Assembly (NCBI GenBank): GCA_963969595.1
Contig: OZ018415.1
Location: 5,704,001-5,768,000, forward strand
DNA: 64,000 bases
Reading direction: 5' to 3'
Source of the DNA: Neckera pumila
Lineage: Eukaryota; Streptophyta; Bryopsida; Hypnales; Neckeraceae
Position numbers and translations under genes: made by a program. The notes under the pieces are model-generated. The model saw nothing but the letters and a program-made list of their open reading frames with translations. It ran no database searches and was not told where the DNA came from. This document shows, piece after piece, positions 1 through 10,335 of the stretch (within the stretch, counting starts at the first letter, position 1; every line of letters starts with the position of its first letter).

Positions 1-180
1 AAACTATCATATGTACCTTCTTTCCAAATTTCAAGCCAAATGGACAAACAATGCAAAAGTTATGAGCAAAAAAACACTCGTCTAAGGGCAAGGGGACAAA
101 AAAAAGGAGAAGTATTTCTTGCAATCACCCAAAAACGTCCTTTTCAACGTTTAAGGGCTAATTTAAAGGCGGTCCAAGCA
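1..180 (+). repeat. Dispersed repeat, copy 1
   Basis: This stretch is similar to the reverse complement of about 10400-10580. Shared blocks include a TTATGAGCAAAAAA-like run, a GGGGACAA run and a TTTCTTGCAA run in the same order. The left end is cut by the window edge. No coding capacity was recognised. Confidence 0.5.
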
Positions 181-196
181 AAATTCTATAGCTTGC

Positions 197-420
197 TAAG
201 GTTGAACCACCCATTCCCGATCAGGGACCTCATTGCGATCAAATGTAAAGACTGTATTCATTTTAGAACTTAAATGTTCTTACACCATAGATAGCTTATG
301 GTTTTGGTCAACAAACCATAAGCTATCTATGGTGTAAGAACATTTAAGTTCTAAAATGAATAGGGTCTTTACATTTGATCGCAATGAGGTCCTTGATCGG
401 GAATGGGTGGTTCGACCTTA
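197..420. mobile_element. Palindromic MITE with near-perfect arms
   Basis: About 105 bp of left arm is repeated inverted around position 300, giving an almost complete hairpin. The ends read TAAGGT then CCACCCATTCCCGATC from both sides. The same terminal sequence occurs on the element at 21652-22063, so the two are probably one family. The element lies directly beyond the 3' end of the DUF3632-like pseudogene. Confidence 0.7.
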
Positions 421-542
421 TTGTGATGTTGGGTCCTATTCTACAGGTTTTCTATCTCTTCCATCTTCCGAAATGCCTCCGCCGTGATGTCTTGCGTTTC
501 TTGCAACATGGTTTCTCTATCCCAAAGAATTCCCAGTCTCTC

Positions 543-848
543 CTTCCAAATATGGTTGTCATATCAAACGGAATATCACTGTTCACAGACAGAATCGGAC
601 CGATTAGGGCTGACCGGCTGCAAACTTCAGAGCCTTGTAACTTTTGCAAAAATTCTTCAAATTGGGCAAATGAGATGTTTTTCGGCATCTACAATTTTTG
701 TAAATGCCGAAAAACATCTCATTTGCCCAATTTGAAGAATTTTGCAAAAATTACAAGGCTCTGAAGTTCGCTGCCGGTCAGCCCTAATCGGTCCGATTCT
801 GTCCGTGAACAGTGATATTCCGTCTGATATGACAACCCTGCTTCCAAA
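543..848. mobile_element. hAT-type MITE with 8-bp target duplication
   Basis: The element body is 551-840 (290 bp), made of two inverted arms of about 135 bp with a very short loop near 697. Both flanks carry the identical 8-mer CTTCCAAA (543-550 and 841-848). The right end read inward starts CAGGGTTGTCATATC and the left end TATGGTTGTCATATC. A CAGGG-type terminus plus an 8-bp duplication is typical of the hAT superfamily. It interrupts the DUF3632-like pseudogene between FWK and the following WKERL. Confidence 0.8.
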
Positions 849-1511
849 ACCTCCATCTCTCTCTAAAGAGGATGGGTTTGTAGTCTCTGTGCTTTTTCCA
901 GAGCGGGCCACCTTGGCTGAAGTTCTCCCTCTCCGAATTCTTCGAGGCCTCGCTGGCAACGAGGTCGTAGAGCTTCTTGTCCAGCACCATGATCCATACT
1001 ATTGCGTCGGGCACCTCGGCATTTGCTGCGTGGTTGTCATAACAGGGACGTCACGCTTTCAGGTTTTAGGTTCCGTCTCTAGGTTTTCAAACATGGAGCA
1101 GACACAATATAACAAAAAATCGTGGACCTCTAGGTTGGTCAACCGCGCGACGAAGGTATTCACATTTGTCCATGCATGGATCTTTGGAAGCTCGTAGCCG
1201 GCGCCGCAGCCGCAACAATCATTCCAGGACTCCCGTGTGAAAATGTAGAGCACAGTGAGCCCGGTCCACAACCTCTTACTTGCCCATATCTAGTTGTTTT
1301 GCAAAGCCTTAGTCATGGGCTTGGGCGGCAGCGGGTCAGGACAGTCCTTGAGAGCGCCCACAAGGGTCACCAGGCCGAGCACCAGGCGGAGATGGGCCGC
1401 CTCTCCGTCGCACCAGGGGATTCACTTCGCCGCTTGCAACACACCGTACCATAAGTCCCACAGCAGGCACCCTGTTGTGTTGTGCACCTTGTAGTTTGCC
1501 TCCTTGTCCAT

Positions 1512-2108
1512 GTCCCAGGGGGGCAACTCAATTATAATAGGCAAGGCTGTGCGGCATAATAAGTCAATTTAGACTTGCTTATTCATTTATAATAACTTAT
1601 AATAAGTCAATTAAGACTTGTTTATTCATTTATAATAACTAATAATGAATGAAGGTTCTTCTTATGCCCTTATCATTGTTGTCACATTGGGCAAGTTAGG
1701 ATACCGGATGTTCTGGACGGGCGGACACATCAAACAATGCAGATATATTGGGCGGACAATGTGATCACTTTAAAGTAATCACATTAGGCAAGTTAGGGTC
1801 ACTAAATGTCCTGAATGGGCGAGGAAATCGGGCAGTTTGGACAGACAACTATGGCCTTTATAATATTAAAAAATTTATAATAAGTTCTAAAATTCAAAGG
1901 CCTTCTTGTCCTCACACCCTTGCATATTAAAATGCCTTATTTTTCACTTATTATGTATTTTATCTAAGTATAGATATACATTTTTTATATCTCAAATACA
2001 TATTCTAAAAGCTTTCAATGTCTTCTTTCCAATGAGATATATATAATCACAGTCATAAGTGATTAAATCATAGTCTTTTGTAAAATAAAGCATAATAAAT
2101 CTCTATAT
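1512..2108. other. AT-rich insert splitting the pseudogene
   Basis: About 600 bp of AT-rich DNA separates two GC-rich coding blocks of the pseudogene. It contains a direct repeat at about 1559-1645, with two copies of a stretch ending in TTATTCATTTATAATAACT. Further direct similarity around GGGCAAGTTAGG is seen near 1690 and 1785. No clear terminal inverted repeats were found. It could be a decayed transposon or an intron. Confidence 0.4.
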
Positions 2109-2399
2109 AATAAATAAGAGTCGCTCCCCCAGGGTCCGCGTCGATGATGGACGGCAGCTCGTTGGGCCGCAGAGGGACACCCCACATCTCCTCCACCTTG
2201 ATAGCATCATAGTTCTGCCGCTGGATCTTCGCCTCCCGCTCCGCCTCGTGGATGGACCACCCGCCGTCCGTGGTGCTGTAGCACTCATCAATTGGGTCGG
2301 CGATCCAGGGCACGGCGGTGGATAGGTCCAGCTCCCCACTTAGGTAGGCCTAGATCATTTCGTACGAGTTGCTGTCCCACTCTGGGCTGAACGATTGAG

Positions 2400-2676
2400 C
2401 TTGTAGTTGTATGACGAGCCTCTTGCGGAGGCCATTTTGCCCCCTTTATTTTACCCTAGGAAAAACGCAGGAACGTTTTATTTGCTACGCATGAATTTTT
2501 TTGCAAATTCTGAGTTCATATTTGCAATCAGAGGCCCCAAATTAGCTTAGAGAGGTGTTAATAGTTGAACAAAGATGGCACAAAATAGGGGTTCTTGAAT
2601 TTTTTTACATTCACCCTGGGCTTTACCTCCGCAAGAGGCTCGTGACGCTTGTCATACAACTATAAGCTCGATCAGG
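2400..2676. repeat. Inverted duplication of pseudogene sequence around an AT-rich insert
   Basis: The coding sequence CCTCCGCAAGAGGCTCGT is present on the minus strand near 2437 and again on the plus strand near 2628. It continues in both copies through CATACAACTA. The AT-rich stretch between (about 2440-2625) resembles 31570-31670, so it is a dispersed repeat. It separates the N-terminus of the DUF3632-like pseudogene from the next block. Confidence 0.6.
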
Positions 2677-2738
2677 CAGAACTAGTTGCCCACTCGGGCG
2701 AGGCGGTCAATCTCCTGCGGTTCCAAGTCGTTAGCCAT

Positions 2739-4792
2739 CTCTGCTCTGTCTTGCAAACCGTAGAGTCAGATAGATAGTTCTCTGAAGATCGTTGTTTGGT
2801 GTCTCGAGGTGATATGATATGTATTAGATAATCGACGAGCCGCGGTAGCGGCGAATCGGTTAACGGACATAATCGGTTGTTCACTTTTCAATCACAACCT
2901 TTGATCTTCATGATGCAAGGGTGTAGGAAGCAAGTTGAAAGGAGAGAAGGTTATGAGTTACAACTTGTAATGGCAATGGTGATGGGTTGCCAATGGGACG
3001 GTGCCACATGAGTGTTGAAAACTCAACAACCGGTTATGATATGATATTACACGGGATATATCAAGTAACAACCTAGGGAGGAGATGATAGTGTAGAACTT
3101 CAAATCAAAATCACTCCACGTCAGAACTGAAAAATATGTCCTAATGAATGGGTGACTTGCATAATCAATGATAGTCAGTGCCTCGATCACACAAGGTGTA
3201 CTGACCAGAAGGAAGGGTAAGGCAGGCAAAAATGGCTCAGAAGCCAAAGAATCGACCCTCTGAGAAAACCGCTTTCCAGATGATCGAATACTAGGGGTCG
3301 TCACACCTTCCCCGAAAACGAAATTTCTATGAAGAACAAGAAGTTCATGAGTAAAAAGAGGAGGTTCATAGGGAACCGTTCTACAAGAACAAGGTGTGAC
3401 ACCCCTTTCTGTGTCATTGTTGTGCGAGAATGAGAAGTGTTCACCAAGGGAGGATGTTGCACTGATGCTGCACCAAGATGGTAGCCCAATGCACATGCCA
3501 AATTTCCCACCCGCCATCTGCCTGGCCAGGTGGCGGGGCGCCATTGGCTAGTACGGGAATTCCGGGCGGATGGCTCGCTCGAAGAGCTTCCCACGCACTT
3601 GAACGCTACACCAAGGGACAAAATATGCAGGCACATATTAAAAATCAGATTTGTAGCTGCATTAAAAATCATCTCAATTCTTGAATCTATTCATTTTCAA
3701 ATCAGATTGGACAAACTATGTAAACGTTACTAGAAGCTCTTCCTTGAAAATTAATATTAAAAAATTCCATGCATCTTTAATTACGAAAATGGTAGCCTAA
3801 TCATACAAAAAAAAACTTGAAATGAAAAAGACCTTGCAATATGAACCGCAAAATGAACATGAACTGTGAACTAATCAAGCACTAAAATTTAAAAATCCAC
3901 CAATAACACTTGCAATGCAAAATTCAACGTGAACCCTTATCATGCACGAATTTCATTTTTCAATCCTATTAAATTTCTGACAACACTAACGAAGCTAGAA
4001 TTAAAGGAAATTGTGAAGAATTAGTGACTTGAGAACAAGAAAACTTGTCATTATCCCTGTCAAATGGAGTAAATTGGTATCATCAAACAGTGTTATTGCT
4101 TAAGCAAATAATTCAAGTTAGTTCCATTTCCACAATTCCATGTGTATTGCAAATGCAGAATTTTGAATTTTGTGTATTGCAAATGTTTTTAATCTTAAAA
4201 TTCAAAGTCAATGAAACATTTTAGTGAAAAGTGCATTTCAACTTTGGAAACTCATAAGTAATTCTTCAGAAATCCAAAAAATATGAAACGACTTGGGTTA
4301 GACACCAATTCCATTTTTCTTCCTACTAAAATTTACTGAAAATTGCCCCAAAAGGCAATCAGCACTTTAAAGGTCAATTAATGAGCAGACTACTTTAGAA
4401 CCGAGAGGTGCATATTCTCACACAGGACCTAAAACACAAGAGTTGCGAGGAAGGGGAGATAGGAAGAGCGTGTAAAAAATGAACGTTTCTTGAACCAGCT
4501 GCCAACTAGTGCGATTTTTCACGGCGTTGGAAATAATTTCCTCCTCCGCCACGCCTGGCGGTGGTCAAGTCCGCCAGGGCTTGTTCCGCCAGCCCACCAG
4601 GCGGAGCACGGCGGAAACCGCCGGCACCCGCCACTTTAGAGGGCATGTGACGCACGCGCAAATCAAATACTCCGTACATGCTCCGTGTTATATTCCAAGC
4701 TTATAATTATAAATCACGAGGGGTGAGTGTTGACCTGCAGGCCAGGGCGATTTCAGAATCGTGTCTCCCAAGGAAGTTAGATCTGTGGGGAA
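2739..4792. other. Intergenic, no gene recognised
   Basis: A 165-codon open frame at 3047-3544 (minus) has no recognisable motif. On the plus strand near 3430-3480 a short NEKCSPREDV-like frame next to AAGGGAGGATGTTGCA faintly resembles the 3' end of a Ty3-type polyprotein and its polypurine tract, but it is too weak to call. A GC-rich, locally self-complementary patch lies at 4540-4640. The remainder is AT-rich. Confidence 0.4.
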
Positions 4793-5403
4793 CAATGTCC
4801 GAGGAGTACCGGCATTTAGTTACAAGTTAGCCGGTCGAAATCAAGAATTGCCTAATTGATTTCAAAATCTTCGGGAAAAATCCGACCATTTAAGAGGAAA
4901 ATCAAAGAATATTCTCTATTTTTTATAAGCCTAGCCAAGAGAATGATTCAAACAACCGTTTGACCCAAGAAAATGTAGGATTTTAGTCGGTTGTGCTAAA
5001 AATCTCCCCGGACTATGGTGGGGAAAGAGGAATCGTATTGTGCCCAATTTAATGACAAACTGACAAATTGAAGAGTTATACGAACTGTGAGTTATTACAT
5101 CCCTATTGACTCTCGCCTAGACTCCATACGATTCGGTCCTTTCACCCCAAAGCTACAAGACTGTCGCCTCCGTGCACCACAATCCGAGGAGATTTTTAGC
5201 ACAACCGGTTAAAATCCTACATTCTCTTAGACCAACAGGTTGTTTGAAGCATTCTCTCGGCTAGGCCTTTAAAAAATAGAGAATATTCTTTGATTTTCCT
5301 CTTAAATGATCGGCTTTTTTCCGAAGATTTTGAAATCAATTAGGCAATTCCTGATTTCAACCGGCTAACTTGTAACTAAATGCCGGTACTCCCCGTACAT
5401 TGC
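4793..5403. mobile_element. Foldback element with ~230-bp inverted arms
   Basis: The left arm (about 4793-5024) and right arm (about 5177-5403) are reverse complements with scattered mismatches. Both begin CAATGT and share GAGTACCGGCATTTAGTTAC at the outer end. About 150 bp of unique sequence lies between them. No target duplication was obvious. Confidence 0.75.
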
Positions 5404-5572
5404 CGTGCACTTTCTTCTTTCAGTTCAGGACAAAGCCACTAAATCATACGGAGTAATAGGGATCGACGGTTTGGTGGTTTAGGCCCTGGCGGAGTTGCTG
5501 CTGGCTCGGGAAATGTCTGCAGTTCGCAGCTTCGTCGCAGGCTCCAGCATACACCACAGCAGTTTTGTGCTT

Positions 5573-5850
5573 AGGGTTTGCAGGTGATTTTGATTTCGAA
5601 ATAATTTCTGAGTGCATGATTTAGGCTTCGCAGCTGAGGTTGGTACTGCAGTTCATTTTTCGTTTGGGAAGATTTATTGTGCGTGATTAAGGCTTCCCAG
5701 GTGAGGCTTGTATTGCAAGTGTTTTTTGTTTGGAGGGATTTATTGTGCATGATTAAGGTTGAACAGGTGAGGCTCGTATTGGAAGTGCTTTTTGTTTGGA
5801 AGGAATTTTCTTGCATGATGAGGATACACAGGTGATTTTTGTATTGCAGG
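5573..5850. repeat. Tandem repeat, unit about 65 bp, 4-5 copies
   Basis: Successive units carry GCAGGTGA-like, TGTATTGCA-like, TTTTTTGTTTGGA-like and TTGTGCATGATTAAGG-like blocks in the same order. The repeat produces an apparent repetitive minus-strand ORF (5571-5816), which I regard as a by-product. Confidence 0.7.
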
Positions 5851-6591
5851 TGATTTTCTGTCTATGGATTTATGAAGCACCCATTCCATCACTTGACCCT
5901 CGTGAATGTAATCCACGTACTATGCTCTGGTTTAGCACTAAAAAGTATTGAAAGTGAAGCTAGGCAGTGCTCGCGCTTCATTCTTTCGTTATTCTACTCA
6001 AACTTCAGATTTTCATCACCTCGTTAATCGTTTTGCAACACTGTGGAACCATCTGAAGGTTGTGCTGGAATCCTTGACAGCAAGAAAGAATTCTAGTTTG
6101 GAATTTCGTACAAGATCTGAAAAGCAAGAACTGGTGGAGTCGCTAAGAGCCGAAGTGGCAGGAATATCAAAAGTTTGGGAAAGAGTAGACAAATTTTTAT
6201 GTCTTTTCGATTGATGAAATGAGAGTTATGAAAAATTTCATTTTGCACAGGAAGCCAATCATGCGGGCATCCACGCACGATATTCAAAAGCAAGCCACAG
6301 GTAATCAATTCTCTGAAAATTTTGTTAAAAAGTTTCTCCACCCAACAGCCGAAGGTCACTTGCAAACAACAGTGTAGGACCGGTGCTTAGTAGCAGCATT
6401 CATAACGCTGTGGTACGAGGCTGCTACTAGGAATGTCAAAGATATCTCCGACGTCATTCTATTATCCTGGGAAACGCACCTACAATGTCTAGGAATTCTC
6501 GAGAAAACTTGGAGAAACTAGGAGAAAGCTGAAACTCAATTACTGTAGGGATATCATCTTTCTCAGTAGAGGGTCAAGCACAATGTGGCTT
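5851..6591. other. Intergenic with one uncharacterised ORF
   Basis: A plus-strand frame of 88 codons (5948-6214) has a polar, helix-prone composition with EKQELVESLRAEVAG. I do not recognise it and no splice partner was found. The rest is probably the 3' flank of the small basic protein gene. Confidence 0.25.
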
Positions 6592-8651
6592 CTATTTCTC
6601 AATTTCCATGGCAATAGCTTGTGCTGCCTTCGCTTTGGTAGTTGCAGAAAACTTCATCCTCTTCTTACCAACCTTGAAAGCTTTCTTTTTGATTTGCTTG
6701 CCCACCTTGCCCACCTTCCCGGAATCAACCTAACAACAATCACAACGCACCATAATCAAAACGCAATCCATGCAGCGGAAAGTTAACATTTAGTTTCAGA
6801 ATTGCGATCATACACAATCGATTTTGAAATAAATTTGTCAGTTAGCTGGACCTTAGGTGCAGAAGCATTAGGAACTGGAAACCTCAAGAAGGATAGGCAC
6901 TAACAGCATACATAGAAGTTGAAAAAGCAATATCTACTCGTATCAGACAAGCATGAAAAGCTTTCTCAGATTTCAAACCAGCTGTCACAGCTCACGCCAG
7001 GTCTTTTCCTACTTTCTTCATCCACCAAATACAAGGAACTTAAGTCCGGGTTGTAAAGCAACCCGAGTCATCAGCTTAAAAGGTAGAGGATACTACAACC
7101 GTTAGAGACCTAGTCCAGCTCCTATACTGACCCCTGTTACCAATAGCACCTCATCTATCGTACAGTTGGTTGGCCTTCAACTAGCGAGTGGTGTAAGACT
7201 TGGTTAAAATTCTATAAGTGGAGTTATAAATGAAGTTGTTTTCTGTCACTTATAGTGATCTACAACCTCCCAAGTTGAAATTGTATAAGAAATTCATACT
7301 AATAAAAAAAATCCGATCTCCACAAAAATGTACAAAAAACTCTCACTACTTTACATGTCTACCCGAAAATTACTCTCCTACATACGCTACAATGGTTGAA
7401 GTGACGGAAAGAATATTCTCTATTTTTAGAATTTCGAAGCAGGAGAGAACTTCAGTACCCACAATATGCGATTAGAGTTCGGAAATCCCATCATACCTTC
7501 ATACGGTTTTCTACTTTAGCTTTCTGCTTTTCTGCTTTCTTTGCCTTCTTCTCTTGCTCCTCCTTCTCACCTGCACCAAACAACAGAAAAGGACTTTTCA
7601 AAAACAATGCAGATTTCAGCTCACTTTCAATGTCATTGTTAAGGTGATCCTCATTGTGACACGTACCAATACACAACACGATTGCTACATACTGATTTCG
7701 AGAACGTCACCTAAAAATTATCACACGTTGGTTTCAAGTCATCGGCCAGGGAAAATTTGATTTCGTATAGCTATAGCATATGATATCCAAATAACACATT
7801 CTTTGGTGCTTTTAATGCTTTAGAATCCTCTTTGTTTTTTCTAGACAAAATCTGACCATTTTAATAACAGTGAACCCTAAACCGGTCTTTGGTTTGTTCC
7901 CTTACCAGTAGAAAAGCAGCAAGCAGCACACCTTAAGCAACAATGACGTGTCCCACAAGATAAAAATGCACTCTCACGACCGCCATAAATGCCCAAATTA
8001 CGCACCCATTAAAACCCTAACCCTCTACTGTAATTCCTTTCAACATAGAAAATCAGATTCCTTGCCAAAAAACTCACAAATTCAGAAAATCTTCGTCGTG
8101 CCATACAGGAAGCAGATACGGAAAACAAACTACACATCAGCCTCTTCAATCCACAAACACTCAATACCACCCTAATTTTCTACTCCAGTGCTTTCAATAC
8201 AAGAAACCAGATTCCTTGCAAACGAACTCAAATATTCAAAGGGATCTCAAGTCATAGAGGAACCAGACGCAGAAAACGAATTACAAATTAGCGTCCTCAG
8301 CCCACGGCTTTTCAAACCCAAATTCTCAAAAACAAGACTGCAAGAGTTACTGAGTATAGTCTCCCAATACCAACCTACTCCTCTACTGCAGTGCTTTCAG
8401 TATGTGTAGGAAACCATACTCCTTGCGAACGAACTCAAATACTCAAAAGGATCTCATATCATAGAGGGACCATACACAGAAAACAAACCACAAATTAGCG
8501 TCCTCAGCCCACGGATTTTCAAGCCCTAATTCTCAGCAACGACACAGCAAGTGCCACAAGCCAGATCAATGAGTTTCGTCATGTGGGACTTACGTTTGAG
8601 ATCGAAGGTGTGCTGCTTCACGCGTGTGCTCAACTTATTCTTCTTCGACAT
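6592..8651 (-). CDS. Small lysine-rich basic protein, 3 exons, 89 aa
   Basis: Exons on the minus strand are 8594-8651, 7497-7570 and 6592-6729, joined with GTAAGT and GTATGA donors and CAG/TAG acceptors; all phases agree. The protein starts MSKKNKLSTRVKQHTF, then has a charged Lys/Glu helix (about residues 21-44, EKEEQEKKAKKAEKQKAK). It ends with a very basic segment (about 55-70, QIKKKAFKVGKKRMKF) and a helical tail AQAIAMEIEK. No signal peptide or membrane segment is visible. The composition suggests a nuclear or nucleolar RNA-associated protein, but I do not recognise the family with certainty and infer no function. The start is the first ATG before the first exon's in-frame coding. Intron 1 contains a tandem duplication. 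Confidence 0.75.
7985..8540. repeat. Tandem repeat in intron 1 of the small basic protein gene, ~200-bp unit
   Basis: Three diverged units begin near 7990, 8175 and 8375. Shared blocks include AGATTCCTTGC-like, GAACTCAAATA-like, AGCGTCCTCAGCCCACGG (last two copies) and AACCCTAATTCTC-like ends. The last two copies are clearly similar and the first is more decayed. Confidence 0.65.
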
Positions 8652-9074
8652 TTTTCTCGATAGATGACGATGAGACGGCGAACTCCCGCCGAAGTGTTCG
8701 AGACGAGCACTGGCGTTCGACAGGTTTAGGGTTTTGTGGCAAGGTTGATGAAGCCGTTCTGTCTACGTGATGGACGGATGAGAGGCGCCTTGGATGTTAT
8801 TAGTTGTTATTCATCGCTAACTTTTCATCCACTTTACCAATGGCCTATTATTATCCATTTAAGGGGATTGCCTTCCTTGGAATGAATTTTTTCTGCCAAT
8901 TTAAAAAAAAAAAATTAGATACAGAAAAGCTTAGTTCAGAAAGAACCATGAAATATCAAAATTTGTAAAGAAAAACTATGGAATTACTGTAAATTTCCAA
9001 AATCTCAGAGAACAATTCATAGGTGCCACTTCTAATACAATCCCTTGTTGTTCTAAAGCCGCCCAAAGATGATG

Positions 9075-9288
9075 TTAACCCTTAAATGCCGAGCTGGTGA
9101 CCATGGAAATCATCCCTTTTGCTACAATGTGACATCATCTATATTGAAAAAAACCCGGAAAGAACTATGCAAGATCTTCTCTTTTTGCACAAAATTCTAA
9201 GATCAAACAATAGCACTTCTATCCTGCATAGAAAGATACGTTGTTTTTCATTGGATGAAAAACAACCATGGTGCCATTTAAGGGTTAA
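9075..9288. mobile_element. Short TTAA-flanked inverted-repeat element
   Basis: The left end TTAACCCTTAAATGCC and right end GGTGCCATTTAAGGGTTAA are inverted copies, and both also carry CCATGG a little further in. It is 214 bp including both TTAA. The termini resemble those of the 0.9-kb TTAA family but the interior differs. Confidence 0.65.
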
Positions 9289-9407
9289 AAGTCAAGAAAT
9301 CCAAATGCTAACCTAAAAAATCCACCCCATAAAGAGTGATAGAGCCACCCTTTGGAAGTGACCAAAATTGAAAAAGTTGTCCTAGTGAAATACATGGTCC
9401 TAATTCC

Positions 9408-10335
9408 TTAACCTCTAAAATACCAAGGCAATTAGTGGCTCCAAAACCACTGAAAACTGCCATTTCTACTGCGATCACTCCCTAAACCAAAAATAACTTA
9501 TTTTTTTGAATCTAACCATAGGATCTTGTACTTCACTTGTCTTAGACCATGTGGTAAAAATTTCATGAAGTTTGACCAAACGGATTGGAAGATATTAGCA
9601 TTTGAAGTTGGAAAATGAAGCTTTTTTGAACTGCGGCTTGCAATTTCAGATGACTTTGACGGCCATTTGTGGATTTTTTTTGCACTACACACCATTAAGT
9701 TAAAAAATTTTGTGTTGAACATTTGAGTTGAGATTTGTAGAAAAAAATTTCAGAATGTCAAAACTTGATTTTCACATATAAAAAAATTATTAAGTAGAAG
9801 CAGGTCCAAAATTGAACAAAACACTAAATCGTTAATAGCTCTTAGGTGGAATTAAAACACCATAATCCCAACGGTGGAATTGTTCTTGCAAACAAACTTA
9901 ACCTTGTCAAAAAAAGAAATTGAAAAAATTGAAAATTACATTCAAAAATGAATTCTATAAATTGATTTTTTTAGAAAAGATGCTTAGATTGCCCAAAAAA
10001 CAAGATTGTCCATAACTTTTTTGTTCTAAGTCTAAATAGAATGAATCAAAGATTCAAATGTAGACAAAAAAATGATCTTTGAGAAAAAAAAATCAAAAAA
10101 AAAAAATTCAATTTTTTGAAGTTTTTTTTTCTGCCAGCAAACTGCTTTTAAGACTCCGAAGGCATAACTTTTGTTTTCAGGCACTGATTGAAAAAAAAAT
10201 TATATTTTTAGAAAGCTAATGTGATTCCCTATCTTCAAAAAAAGTTTCAAAAAATCAGGCCAAAATTTCAGGTCACATGAGCCTGCCCAAAAATCCAAGT
10301 GTCCCCCAAAGGGACTTTGGTTCTTTAGGGATTAA
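9408..10335 (+). mobile_element. TTAA-family element, copy 1 (~928 bp)
   Basis: It begins TTAACCTCTAAAATACC and ends GGTTCTTTAGGGATTAA. The interior shares a fixed order of blocks with the other copies: AAAACCACTGAAAACTGCC, GATTGGAAGATATTAGCA, GATTGTCCATAACTTT, GGCATAACTTTTG and a GTCCCCC-type end. No transposase frame is present, so it is non-autonomous. Confidence 0.8.

Larger units (their letters stand above)
441..2738 (-). pseudogene. DUF3632-like (fungal-type) pseudogene, multiply interrupted
   Basis: Minus-strand GC-rich blocks join into one recognisable protein. The N-terminus (ATG at 2736-2738, MANDLEPQEIDRLARVGN) is followed by a block at about 2110-2435 with QLQAQSFSPEW and SGELDLSTAV. 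The block at about 1059-1511 has LLWDLWYGVLQAAK, FTRESWND and HAWTNVNTFVARLT. The block at about 849-1030 ends in RERWRFWK. After a transposon, the last block continues WKERLGILWDRE and stops at 441-443. I recall these motifs and their order from DUF3632, a family of unknown function known mainly from fungi. Several in-frame stops and at least three insertions make it a dead gene. Its base composition differs sharply from the AT-rich surroundings. Horizontal acquisition is inferred, and the family assignment is from memory. Confidence 0.6.

Noticed and set aside
3047..3544. 165-codon minus-strand ORF
   Set aside because: No motif, no splice context and surrounding repeat-like sequence. Length alone does not support a gene.
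4540..4640. GC-rich self-complementary patch
   Set aside because: Could be a small element or structured RNA, but I could not define ends or a partner copy.
5571..5816. Repetitive minus-strand ORF
   Set aside because: Produced by a tandem repeat whose unit length is close to a multiple of three. No evidence of coding.
5573..5850. Possible CRISPR-like array
   Set aside because: The units are contiguous diverged tandem repeats without unique spacers, in a plant nuclear sequence.
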